From NCBI RefSeq assembly GCF_015864665.1, contig NZ_JADYWU010000001.1, positions 1,612,001 to 1,676,000 on the forward strand: DNA of 64,000 nt, written 5' to 3'. Below are positions 8,655 through 16,291 of the stretch, one piece after another. The notes beneath the pieces were generated by a model, which was not told the origin of the DNA, made no database searches, and saw only the letters and a list, made by a program, of their open reading frames with translations. The translations under genes were made by a program, and so were the position numbers. The DNA comes from Salinibacterium sp. SWN167 (GTDB lineage: Bacteria; Actinomycetota; Actinomycetes; Actinomycetales; Microbacteriaceae). Numbering within the stretch: the stretch's first letter is position 1; the number at the start of each line of letters is the position of its first letter.

Positions 8655-9493
8655 GTGAACTGCTTGAGGTTTCAGACCTCGTTATCGAGTACCACGGTGC
8701 GACTGTCGTGCGCGCGGTCGACCACGTTTCGCTCACGATTGCTCCCGGCGAAGTGCTGGCACTCGTGGGGGAGAGCGGTTGTGGCAAGTCGAGTTTGGCC
8801 CGCGCTGTTGTGGGAATGGAAAAGCCTCGTGCGGGCGCTGTGACCTATCGCGGTTCTGAAGTTCCGTTGTTGGGTGTTCGCCGTCGTCGCGCACAGTTCA
8901 CGTCGATCCAGATGGTCTTCCAAGATCCCAACTCATCCCTGAACCCGCGGATTCGCGTGGGGCAGCAGATCTCAGAAGGCATCCGCGCTGCCGTTGAACG
9001 TGGCGATGAAGGCTCGCAGCCTGAAGAGTGGCTCGAACGTGTCGGGCTCCCTATCGAGATGGTGGCGCGCTACGCTCACGAACTCTCGGGTGGGCAACGT
9101 CAACGTGTCGCTATCGCTCGCGCCTTGGCTGCGCGACCCGATCTCTTGGTCGCCGACGAACCGATTTCTGCTCTGGATGCGTCGAGCCAGGCATCCGTCG
9201 CTGACATGATGCGCAAGCTCGCGCTCGATGCTGGCGCCGGGTTGCTCTTTATCTCCCACGACCTCGCTATCGTGCGCCTCATTGCCGACCGCACCGTGGT
9301 GATGTACCGCGGCAAGATCGTCGAATCTGGCGTTTCGGATCTGATCTGGAATGACCCAGTGCATCCGTACACGCGAGCGCTCATCTCGGCGATTCCCGAG
9401 CCTGACGGCAAGGGCAACCTGCCTGCTGCACCGGCGGCAGACGCTCCAGAAGAGTGGCGGATGACGCTTCCCGAGGCCCTCGACCGCGCATAA
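8651..9493 (+). CDS. ABC transporter ATPase, DppF/OppF type
   Basis: 280 residues. Walker A GESGCGKS, Q-loop FQDPNSSLNPR, signature LSGGQRQRVAIA, Walker B LLVADEPISALD and switch His in FISHDLAIV are intact. The C-terminal HPYTRALISAIPEPD motif is that of the oligopeptide/dipeptide group. Last gene of the operon; I see no strong terminator directly after it, and a new promoter-like sequence begins about 65 bp downstream. Confidence 0.93.
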   Translation: MSELLEVSDLVIEYHGATVVRAVDHVSLTIAPGEVLALVGESGCGKSSLARAVVGMEKPRAGAVTYRGSEVPLLGVRRRRAQFTSIQMVFQDPNSSLNPRIRVGQQISEGIRAAVERGDEGSQPEEWLERVGLPIEMVARYAHELSGGQRQRVAIARALAARPDLLVADEPISALDASSQASVADMMRKLALDAGAGLLFISHDLAIVRLIADRTVVMYRGKIVESGVSDLIWNDPVHPYTRALISAIPEPDGKGNLPAAPAADAPEEWRMTLPEALDRA

Positions 9494-9559
9494 TCCGCGT
9501 CAGCGGTTCCTCTCGCGTGGGTACGATTGCGCCCAAATTGCGTAAATGTAACTACACGC

Positions 9560-9589
9560 TTGTGTTTTGGCGGATTATTCGGGGATAAT
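9560..9589 (+). promoter_or_regulatory. Candidate sigma-70 type promoter for the DUF3145 gene
   Basis: TTGTGT (9560-9565), an 18-bp spacer and GATAAT (9584-9589) lie 100 bp upstream of the DUF3145 start. The spacing is within the range used by the primary sigma factor. No other promoter-like pair in this gap is as good. Confidence 0.4.
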
Positions 9590-9688
9590 GTCCCCAAGCG
9601 GTTCGCCGCACAATTTAACAGCTCCGTGCCGTCACAGGCACCGTTCGTGGGTCGATGGGGAAGTCGCATCCAACGGAACGGAGATATC

Positions 9689-10192
9689 GTGACTGCACAA
9701 AACGCTCGCGGAGTGCTCTACGTGCACTCTGCTCCTCGCGCGCTCTGCCCACACATCGAGTGGGCTGCTGGTCGCGCTCTTGAACGTGCCGTGAACTTTG
9801 ACTGGGACGATCAACCCGTGCTCAAAGGTTCTCAGCGTGCTGAGTTCTATTGGGAGGGACCGCAGGGCTCCGGTGCCACGCTTGCATCCTCCCTGCGTGG
9901 ATGGGAACACCTCCGTTTCGAAGTCACCGAAGACCCGAGTCCGGGTTCGGACGGCGGACGCTGGATGCACACGCCCGACCTCGGCATCTTCTTCGCGCAG
10001 ACCGACAGCGTCGGCAACATGGTGATTCCGGAAGACCGCTTGCGCTACGCGATGGAAGCTGCGGGTTCCGATGCTTTCGAGCTGCACCGCGAACTTCGCC
10101 TTGCTCTCGGCCAGGCGTGGGACGACGAACTTGAGTCGTTCCGTCACGCCAGTCAAGATTCTGCAGTTGTGTGGCTTCACAAGGTAGGTTGA
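9689..10192 (+). CDS. DUF3145 domain-containing protein
   Basis: 167 residues from GTG 9689, with GGAG at 9680-9683 as ribosome-binding site. Upstream in-frame starts exist but lack such a site, and they would precede the conserved opening ARGVLYVHSAPRALCPHIEW. The body matches the actinobacterial DUF3145 family (WEGPQGSGATLASSLRGW, MHTPDLGIFFAQTDSVG, DDELESFRHA), a conserved cytosolic protein with no known role. A short frame follows 2 bp after the stop. Confidence 0.9.
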   Translation: MTAQNARGVLYVHSAPRALCPHIEWAAGRALERAVNFDWDDQPVLKGSQRAEFYWEGPQGSGATLASSLRGWEHLRFEVTEDPSPGSDGGRWMHTPDLGIFFAQTDSVGNMVIPEDRLRYAMEAAGSDAFELHRELRLALGQAWDDELESFRHASQDSAVVWLHKVG

Positions 10193-10194
10193 CG

Positions 10195-10350
10195 ATGATT
10201 TCCGAACGCACGGCTCTCTCAGAAGTTGCGGTTGACACTCGGATTCCGCTCATCGAATGGCGTGACTGCGTTGACGTCGTGCTCGATTCCGTCGATTCCA
10301 CTTTCGATGGAGAGTGCTCTCTCCATGATGGATGTCGTTCCATCCTCTAG
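10195..10350 (+). CDS. Possible small protein (51 residues), unknown
   Basis: ATG 10195 begins 2 bp after the DUF3145 stop and runs to TAG 10348-10350. AAGGTAGG lies about 7 bases upstream of the ATG. The product (begins MISERTALSEVAVDTRIP, ends HDGCRSIL) is acidic, with three Cys in its second half. Codon choice resembles the neighbours. The last third overlaps a hairpin (ATGGAGAG/CTCTCCAT), so the frame could instead be chance sequence in an untranslated tail. I know no homologue. Confidence 0.3.
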   Translation: MISERTALSEVAVDTRIPLIEWRDCVDVVLDSVDSTFDGECSLHDGCRSIL

Positions 10351-10544
10351 TTCCCGCGGTCTGCACATTTGTGTGACTGTTTGTTCGCTGCGAGCGTGCC
10401 GTTCAGGTGGCTTCCAGTAGACTCCCGGCGTAGCGTTGAGACGTGGCCGGAAGTTTTCGGGCACGGTTGCCACAACGGACCGTTCCCGGGTCCTCGGACT
10501 TTGTTCTTCCGGCTGAAACTATTTCAGGATTTGGAAGGAACATC

Positions 10545-11282
10545 ATGTCTCGTTTTGACGGAAAAGTAGTTCTCATTAGCGGTGGTGCCCGCGGGATGGG
10601 TGAGTCCCACAGTCGTGCCATTGTCGCCGAGGGCGGCAAGGTTGTCATCACCGACGTTCTGGATGCTGAGGGTCAGACTCTCGCGGACGAACTTGGTGAG
10701 AGTGCCGTCTATGCCCACCTCGATGTCACGAACGAGGAAGAGTGGCTTGCGGCAGTGAAGCTTGCGGTCGACACCTTCGGCGGACTGAACGTCTTGATCA
10801 ATAACGCCGGAATCGCCAACTTCGGTACTCTCGACACCTATACCGCTAAGGACTGGTCGCTCATCATCGGGATTAACCTCACCGGCGCCTTCCTCGGCAT
10901 CAAGTCGGCGGCACCCGAATTGGTCAAGAACGAGACCTCCTCGATCGTGAACATCTCGTCGACTGCCGGCATGCAGGGCTTCGCCGCCCTCCACGGCTAC
11001 ACAGCCTCCAAGTTTGGCCTTCGCGGCTTGACGAAGTCTGTCGCTATGGAACTCGGCCACCAGGGTGTGCGAGTCAACTCTGTTCACCCCGGTAACATCC
11101 GCACTCCCATGACTGATGGCTTGGAGATCGACGACTCAAGCACGCCGATTCCTCGTCTGGGAGAGCCGGAAGAAGTCACCAAAATGGTTCTCTTCCTCGC
11201 CAGCGAGGACGCAAGTTACTCGACCGGATCTGAATTCATCATTGACGGCGGCGTTCTCGCGGGAGACGGCGCGGTGAACTAG
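10545..11282 (+). CDS. Short-chain dehydrogenase/reductase (SDR), classical type
   Basis: 245 residues from ATG 10545, preceded by GGAAGGAA. NAD(P)-binding glycine motif GGARGMG (residues 13-19), NNAGI, catalytic Ser in VNISSTAG and the YTASK catalytic Tyr/Lys motif are present. Asp in VVITDVLD after the second strand suggests NAD(H) preference. Closest in layout to 3-alpha/20-beta-hydroxysteroid or glucose 1-dehydrogenase-like enzymes; the substrate is not predictable. It ends 49 bp before a strong hairpin terminator. Confidence 0.88.
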   Translation: MSRFDGKVVLISGGARGMGESHSRAIVAEGGKVVITDVLDAEGQTLADELGESAVYAHLDVTNEEEWLAAVKLAVDTFGGLNVLINNAGIANFGTLDTYTAKDWSLIIGINLTGAFLGIKSAAPELVKNETSSIVNISSTAGMQGFAALHGYTASKFGLRGLTKSVAMELGHQGVRVNSVHPGNIRTPMTDGLEIDDSSTPIPRLGEPEEVTKMVLFLASEDASYSTGSEFIIDGGVLAGDGAVN

Positions 11283-11331
11283 CGCTCGAACCTCACGGAG
11301 CGTGTTCACGCACTGACAACGCTTAACGAGA

Positions 11332-11366
11332 AATCGCCCGTCCGATCATTGATCGGACGGGCGATT
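11332..11366. terminator. Bidirectional terminator between SDR gene and fabF
   Basis: A perfect 16-bp stem (11332-11347 with 11351-11366, arms AATCGCCCGTCCGATC and its complement) closes a 3-base loop. It sits between two convergent genes and is followed by a weak pyrimidine run on the plus strand, so it can serve both directions. Confidence 0.85.
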
Positions 11367-11412
11367 CTTCGTTAACACTCAACTCGCTAAAGCGGCCGAG
11401 CCAACTCCGAGG

Positions 11413-12648
11413 CTAAACCGAACGGAATGCGGCGACAGCGTTGTGTCCACCAAAGCCGAACGAGTTGCTGATGGCCAGCTGGGGGCCCGAGCCGAGGTCG
11501 CGGGGCGACGTGACGACGTCCAGCGGAATCGCGGGGTCCTGGTTGGTGAGGTTGATCGTCGGGGGAGCCGTGCGGTGGTGGAGAGCCAAGACCGTGAAGA
11601 TGGCCTCGAGTGCTCCGGTGCCGCCCAAGAGGTGCCCGGTGGCGCCCTTAGTGGCGGAGACGGGAATATTCGGCAGGTGGTCGCCGAAGATTCGCAGAAG
11701 CGCCTTGTACTCGGCAATGTCACCGACGGGCGTGCTCGTCGCGTGCGCGTTGATGTGGGTAACGTCTTCTGGTGTTGCTCCGGCCGCTTCGAGAGCGTCG
11801 CGAACAGCGCGGGCTGCAGCGGTTCCCTCGGGGTCGGGAGCAGTGATGTGGAACGAGTCACTCGTCACAGCGCCACCAGCGAGTTCAGCGTAGATGCGAG
11901 CACCACGGGCAAGAGCGTGCTCTTCGGTCTCGAGAACGAGCGTTGCTGCTCCTTCGCCGAGTACAAAGCCGTCCCGCGAGATGTCGTAGGGGCGCGAGGC
12001 AGTTGCCGGGTCGTCATTGCGCTTCGAGAGTGCCTGCATCGACGCGAAGGCGGCGATGGGAAGCGGGTGAACCACTGCTTCCGTTCCGCCGGCGATCACG
12101 ACATCCGCAAGCCCTGCCTGAAGGTGAGCGTAGGCGTTGGCGAGAGCCTCGGTGCTGGAGGCACACGCTGAAACGTCAGTGCGAGCATAGGCACGTGACG
12201 GGATCGCCATGCTGATGGCGGCAGCTGCCGCGTTCGGCATGAGCATAGGAATCGTCATCGGCAAGACGCGACGCGGTCCCTTTTCGCGCAGAGTGTCCCA
12301 CGCGTCCAGGAGCGTCCAGAGTCCGCCGATACCGGTGGAATAGTCAACACCAATACGCTCAGGGTCGACGTCAGGTGAGCCCGCATCGGCCCACGCTTCG
12401 CGCGCCGAGATGAGGGCGAACTGGCTGGAGGGATCGAGTCGCTTGTACTCGACGCGCTCCAAAACCTCTTCGGGGCGCACTTTTGCCTGGGCCGCGAACG
12501 TTACGGGGAGAGAATACTTTTCAACCCAGTCCTGCTCGAGAGAGCGGGCTCCGGATTCGCCAGCGAGAAGGGCGTTCCACGACTCGGTCGCGGTTCCGCC
12601 GATGGGCGTAGTGGCACCGATACCGGTGACAACGATCTTTTTGGTCAT
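11413..12648 (-). CDS. fabF: 3-oxoacyl-[ACP] synthase II (KAS II)
   Basis: 411 residues. Condenses malonyl-ACP with acyl-ACP during fatty-acid elongation in the cytosol. The catalytic triad is visible: Cys162 in SACASSTEA, one His in NAHATSTPVGD and the second in TKGATGHLLGG, with the glycine-rich FGFGGHNA end. Ser replaces the usual Thr before the Cys motif, a conservative change. Last gene of fabD-fabH-acpP-fabF on the minus strand, 113 bp after acpP with a strong hairpin between them. A ribosome-binding site AAGGAA precedes the ATG. Confidence 0.96.
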   Translation of the reverse strand: MTKKIVVTGIGATTPIGGTATESWNALLAGESGARSLEQDWVEKYSLPVTFAAQAKVRPEEVLERVEYKRLDPSSQFALISAREAWADAGSPDVDPERIGVDYSTGIGGLWTLLDAWDTLREKGPRRVLPMTIPMLMPNAAAAAISMAIPSRAYARTDVSACASSTEALANAYAHLQAGLADVVIAGGTEAVVHPLPIAAFASMQALSKRNDDPATASRPYDISRDGFVLGEGAATLVLETEEHALARGARIYAELAGGAVTSDSFHITAPDPEGTAAARAVRDALEAAGATPEDVTHINAHATSTPVGDIAEYKALLRIFGDHLPNIPVSATKGATGHLLGGTGALEAIFTVLALHHRTAPPTINLTNQDPAIPLDVVTSPRDLGSGPQLAISNSFGFGGHNAVAAFRSV

Positions 12649-12716
12649 TTCACGTTCCTTTTGAGTGCATGGCTCAGAAAGCCCGCCAACGGCAGACTTC
12701 TGCAGTGCTGCGCGGA

Positions 12717-12743
12717 GGCCAACCGCATCCAGTGCGGTTGGCC
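12717..12743 (-). promoter_or_regulatory. Intercistronic hairpin between acpP and fabF
   Basis: An 11-bp perfect stem (GGCCAACCGCA and its complement) with a 5-base loop lies 18 bp after the acpP stop. No T-run follows on the minus strand, so it is not a classical terminator. It could protect the 3' end of acpP mRNA or partly stop transcription, which would give more ACP than FabF from the same operon. Confidence 0.6.
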
Positions 12744-12761
12744 ATCCACGTCGAGCGGGTG

Positions 12762-13010
12762 TTACGCCTGAGCGTTGGTGATGAAGTTCACTGCGTCACC
12801 GACGGTCTTGAGGTTCTTTACCTCTTCGTCGGGGATCTTGACGTCGAACTTCTCTTCGGCGTTGACAACGATCGTCATCATCGAGATGGAGTCGATGTCG
12901 AGGTCATCGGTGAACGACTTGCCCATCTCAACAGTGTCGGTCGCAATGCCGGTCTCGTCGTTGATGAGCTCAGCCAATCCGGCCATAACTTCTTCAGTGG
13001 ACAGTGCCAT
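12762..13010 (-). CDS. acpP: Acyl carrier protein
   Basis: 82 residues, acidic, four-helix ACP. Ser41 in DLDIDSISM is the 4'-phosphopantetheine attachment site; the motif is DSI rather than DSL, as is common in actinobacterial ACPs. It carries growing acyl chains for FabD, FabH and FabF, its operon partners. A strong AAGGAG site precedes the ATG, in line with a need for high expression. Confidence 0.96.
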   Translation of the reverse strand: MALSTEEVMAGLAELINDETGIATDTVEMGKSFTDDLDIDSISMMTIVVNAEEKFDVKIPDEEVKNLKTVGDAVNFITNAQA

Positions 13011-13077
13011 GTTTTTCTCCTTGGGATGTAAATTGACCGTTAGCCAGTGTAGGCCAGCAGCCGCGTCGAGCGGGGTA

Positions 13078-14082
13078 CTACGGCAGAACGATTACTTGCG
13101 CGCCGAAGACGAGACCAGCGCCAAAACCGATCTGAAGGGCGAGGCCGCCGCTCAATTCGGGGTGTTCTTCGAGCAGACGGTGTGTCGCGAGCGGGATGGA
13201 TGCTGCCGACGAGTTGCCCATGTCGGCAACGTCGCGAGCGATCACTACAGACTCGGGCAGCTTCAGTTGCTTCGCGAACTCGTCGATGATGCGCATGTTG
13301 GCCTGGTGAGGGATAAACGCAGCGAGGTCATCTGCGGTGATTCCCGCGACATCCAAAGCTTCCTTGGCGACCTTTGCCATGTCCCAGACTGCCCAACGGA
13401 AAACGGTCTGGCCCTCTTGGCGGAGGGTCGGCCACGCTGCTTCGCCCTCGCGGAAGTCGACGAGGGTTGCGTTCATTTTGATCGCGTCAGCCTTCGAGCC
13501 ATCCGAGCCCCAGACCGGAGCCGAGATGCCAGGGGTGTCGCTCGGGCCAATAACGACAGCGCCGGCACCATCAGCCAGAAGGAACGAGATGCTGCGGTCG
13601 GTGGGATCGACAAGATCAGAGAGCTTCTCGGCGCCGATCACGAGGGCGTATTTGGCCGCTCCCGCGCGAATCAAAGCATCAGCCTGAGTGACCGCGTAGC
13701 TGAAGCCTGCGCAGGCAGCATTCACGTCGTACGCCGCGGCGGGGTTGGCTCCCACGCGGTCGGCGACAACTGCAGACATCGAGGGTGTCTGCAGAACATT
13801 GCTGATCGTCGCGATGATGACGAGGTCGATCTCCGACGGGTCGACGCCAGACTTCTCAATCGCTTCGCGAGCGGCATCTGTGGCGAGATCGACCGCGAGG
13901 ATGCCCGCTGACGCGCGACGGCGGGTGATCATGCCGGTGCGCTGCTGAATCCACTCATCGCTCGAGTCGATTGCTTCGACGAGCTGATTGTTGTCCACAA
14001 TCAGGTCACCGCGGGCAGCGCCATAACTGTAAATCTTGGTGAACTGTGACCCGGCGGACTGGGTGAGGGTGGGTGCGGTCAT
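13078..14082 (-). CDS. fabH: 3-oxoacyl-[ACP] synthase III (KAS III)
   Basis: 334 residues. Starts fatty-acid synthesis by condensing an acyl-CoA primer with malonyl-ACP. Catalytic residues are Cys124 (NAACAGF), His in FIPHQANMRI and Asn in DMGNSSAASIP. The start overlaps the fabD stop by 4 bp, so the two are translationally coupled. In this order FabH usually prefers branched primers, giving iso/anteiso acids; the sequence alone does not show this. Confidence 0.96.
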   Translation of the reverse strand: MTAPTLTQSAGSQFTKIYSYGAARGDLIVDNNQLVEAIDSSDEWIQQRTGMITRRRASAGILAVDLATDAAREAIEKSGVDPSEIDLVIIATISNVLQTPSMSAVVADRVGANPAAAYDVNAACAGFSYAVTQADALIRAGAAKYALVIGAEKLSDLVDPTDRSISFLLADGAGAVVIGPSDTPGISAPVWGSDGSKADAIKMNATLVDFREGEAAWPTLRQEGQTVFRWAVWDMAKVAKEALDVAGITADDLAAFIPHQANMRIIDEFAKQLKLPESVVIARDVADMGNSSAASIPLATHRLLEEHPELSGGLALQIGFGAGLVFGAQVIVLP

Positions 14083-14999
14083 GCGTTGGCCTCCATCAGG
14101 TCAAATGCTGCGGATAAATCGTCTGGTGTCTTCACGGCGACGGCCGGGATGCCCCGGAGTCCCCGCTTGGCGAGGCCCACAAGAGCGCCAGCGGGCGCAA
14201 GTTCAATAATTCCGGTGACGCCGGCATCCGCCAGTGAGTTCATCGTGAGATCCCAACGAACCGGCGACGACACCTGCCCCACGAGGAGATCGACGAAGTG
14301 TGACCCGCTCTCGATGAGCGAACCGTCGCGGTTGGTGTAGATCGGCACTGTGGGGTCGTGTGCCGTGAGGGTCGCAGCGAATGTCTCGAGGTGGGCGACA
14401 GCTGGTTGCATGTAGCGGGTGTGGAAGGCTCCCGCGACCTGAAGCGGAATAACCCGCGTTCCCTTGAGGGGGTCTTCGGAGAGCTTCGCGAGAGCATCCA
14501 GCGCTCCGGCAACAACAATTTGTCCGCCACCGTTGAAGTTCGCTGGCTGCAGTCCCAGCTCGGCAAGACGCTCAAGCAGCGCCTCTTCGTCTCCGCCGAT
14601 GACGGCGGACATGCCCGTGGATTCCAGCGCGGCGGCAGAAGCCATTGCCGCACCACGCTCGACGACAAAGCGCATCGCGTCGCTTTCGGAGAGGATTCCG
14701 GATGCCGCGGCAGCCGTGATCTCGCCGACCGAGTGTCCAGCGACCGCACCGATGTGCTTGCGGCGATCGCCTGCCGTCAGTGCGCTCAACGTGAGTAGTC
14801 CAGCGGCGACGATGAGCGGCTGAGCGACTGCGGTGTCACGGATGGTGTCGGCATCCGACGTCGTTCCGTGGGCGATCAGGTCGATGCCGGCGGCTTCTGA
14901 GATCGCGCCGAGTTGGTCGCGCAGAGAGGAATCTTCGAGCCATGGCTCGAGAAAACCGGGGGTCTGGGAGCCCTGTCCGGGCGCTACTACAACAATCAC
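14079..14999 (-). CDS. fabD: Malonyl-CoA:ACP transacylase
   Basis: 306 residues. Transfers malonyl from CoA to ACP. Nucleophile Ser90 lies in GHSVGE; the opening APGQGSQ and GAFHTRYM (catalytic His) are typical. The start is GTG at 14997-14999. First gene of the fab operon, 92 bp after fasR. Two copies of CACCAAAGC lie in that gap and may be regulator sites. Confidence 0.96.
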   Translation of the reverse strand: MIVVVAPGQGSQTPGFLEPWLEDSSLRDQLGAISEAAGIDLIAHGTTSDADTIRDTAVAQPLIVAAGLLTLSALTAGDRRKHIGAVAGHSVGEITAAAASGILSESDAMRFVVERGAAMASAAALESTGMSAVIGGDEEALLERLAELGLQPANFNGGGQIVVAGALDALAKLSEDPLKGTRVIPLQVAGAFHTRYMQPAVAHLETFAATLTAHDPTVPIYTNRDGSLIESGSHFVDLLVGQVSSPVRWDLTMNSLADAGVTGIIELAPAGALVGLAKRGLRGIPAVAVKTPDDLSAAFDLMEANA

Positions 15000-15043
15000 T
15001 TAGCTAGTCTGCCAATCTTTCGTCGGAATCGCTTGGATAAGCC

Positions 15044-15084
15044 CACCAAAGCTTGGAGGGATCGTTGTGTGAACTCACCAAAGC
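15044..15084 (-). promoter_or_regulatory. Direct repeat CACCAAAGC, candidate FasR-type operator upstream of fabD
   Basis: Two identical 9-mers on the plus strand (15044-15052 and 15076-15084), spaced 32 bp start to start, about three helical turns. They lie 45-85 bp upstream of the fabD start. In Streptomyces a PucR-like FasR activates the fab operon from the fasR-fabD gap. Use of these repeats here is inference. Confidence 0.35.
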
Positions 15085-15091
15085 CGGATAG

Positions 15092-16165
15092 TTAGCGGGC
15101 GCGTCCCGGCTCGGGATCAGAAATGGACCCCACGATGAGGGCCGCTTGCAGAATCAACGCCTCCCGTGCACCAGTCGCATCCCAGCCAATCACTTCGCTG
15201 ACTCGCTTCAAGCGATAGCGCACCGTGTTGGGGTGCACAAAGAGTTCGCGAGCAGTGGCTTCAAGAGAGCGACCATTGTCGAGGTAGCACCACAGAGTCG
15301 TCAGTAGATCGGTCGAGTGTGCCTGAAGCGGTTTGTAGATCTTGTTGATGAGAGTCGACCGTGCCAACGGGTCGCCCGCGAACGCGCGCTCCGGCAGCAG
15401 GTCGTCGGCCATAGTCGGTCGAGGCGCATTGCGCCAGGAGCGCGCTACCGCAAAGCCGGCAAGAGCAGCTTTTGCGCTCTTGGAGGCGTCGACCAAGCTC
15501 GGCACTTCTGGCCCGAGCACAAGGTGCCCGCTTCCGAATCCCGGCTCGAGCTGCTCGGCGATCGTGATGAACGGCAGGGGCTCAGCATCTTCCGCCTTTT
15601 CTGAACGGGGAGCTGCGCGACCAATAACGAGCACGAGTCGACTGCCCTGCACCCCGATGAGAACGTCAGCGTCGAGATGACGAGCTGTTCGCCGAAGCTG
15701 ATCGACGTCGAGCTGGCGTGGAGACGTTCCGACGAGGACACAGACCTCGCCGTGACCATTCCATCCCAGCGCCGCGATGCGACTCGGAAGTTCGTTGTCG
15801 TACTCGCCACTCAGAATCGAGTCCACGACGAGGGCTTCAAGGCGGGCATCCCAGAGTCCACGAGCTTCTGCCGCACGAGCGTAGACATCTGCCGAGGCAA
15901 ACGCGATTTCCCGCGAGTACAACAGGATCGCTTCCCGCAAGACGTCGTCATCCGCTTTCACGCGCGCTTCAACAACTTCGACGGCGATCCGAATCAGTTG
16001 AAGCGTTTGCTGCAGTGAAACTGAACGCAAAAGTTCTCGCGGGGCAGCCCCAAACACGTCCGCCGCAATCCACGGCGTCGTCGTCGGGTCTTCAAACCAG
16101 CTAATGAAGCTCGTGATGCCAGCCTGAGCAACTAAGCCGACAGCGGAACGCCGCCCTGGTGGCAT
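15092..16165 (-). CDS. fasR: PucR/CdaR-type transcriptional regulator, FasR-like activator of fatty-acid synthesis
   Basis: 357 residues from the first ATG (16163-16165). It has an N-terminal alpha-helical region (GLVAQAGITSFISWF), a central GGDEF-like/CdaR region (LVLVIGRAAP, LVLGPEVPSL) and a C-terminal helix-turn-helix of the PucR type (SLEATARELFVHPNTVRYRLKRV). Its place directly upstream of fabD matches Streptomyces FasR. The annotated start is unsatisfactory: no Shine-Dalgarno precedes it, and 42 more in-frame sense codons, encoding KRLEDTLPWYSK just before the Met, lead back to the aceE stop with no ATG, GTG or TTG. I recall this LPWY segment as part of the family, so the true protein is probably longer; ATT at 16280-16282 is a candidate start. 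Confidence 0.82.
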   Translation of the reverse strand: MPPGRRSAVGLVAQAGITSFISWFEDPTTTPWIAADVFGAAPRELLRSVSLQQTLQLIRIAVEVVEARVKADDDVLREAILLYSREIAFASADVYARAAEARGLWDARLEALVVDSILSGEYDNELPSRIAALGWNGHGEVCVLVGTSPRQLDVDQLRRTARHLDADVLIGVQGSRLVLVIGRAAPRSEKAEDAEPLPFITIAEQLEPGFGSGHLVLGPEVPSLVDASKSAKAALAGFAVARSWRNAPRPTMADDLLPERAFAGDPLARSTLINKIYKPLQAHSTDLLTTLWCYLDNGRSLEATARELFVHPNTVRYRLKRVSEVIGWDATGAREALILQAALIVGSISDPEPGRAR

Positions 16166-16291
16166 TTTGCTATACCAGGGCAGCGTGTCCTCAAGCCGCT
16201 TGAGCGTTGCTGTCGAGAGTTCGCCCGTGATGACACGTAACCAGGCGAGTGTTTGCGCCTTAGTTTTTTGTACCGGGGGAATGGTTGCGAC

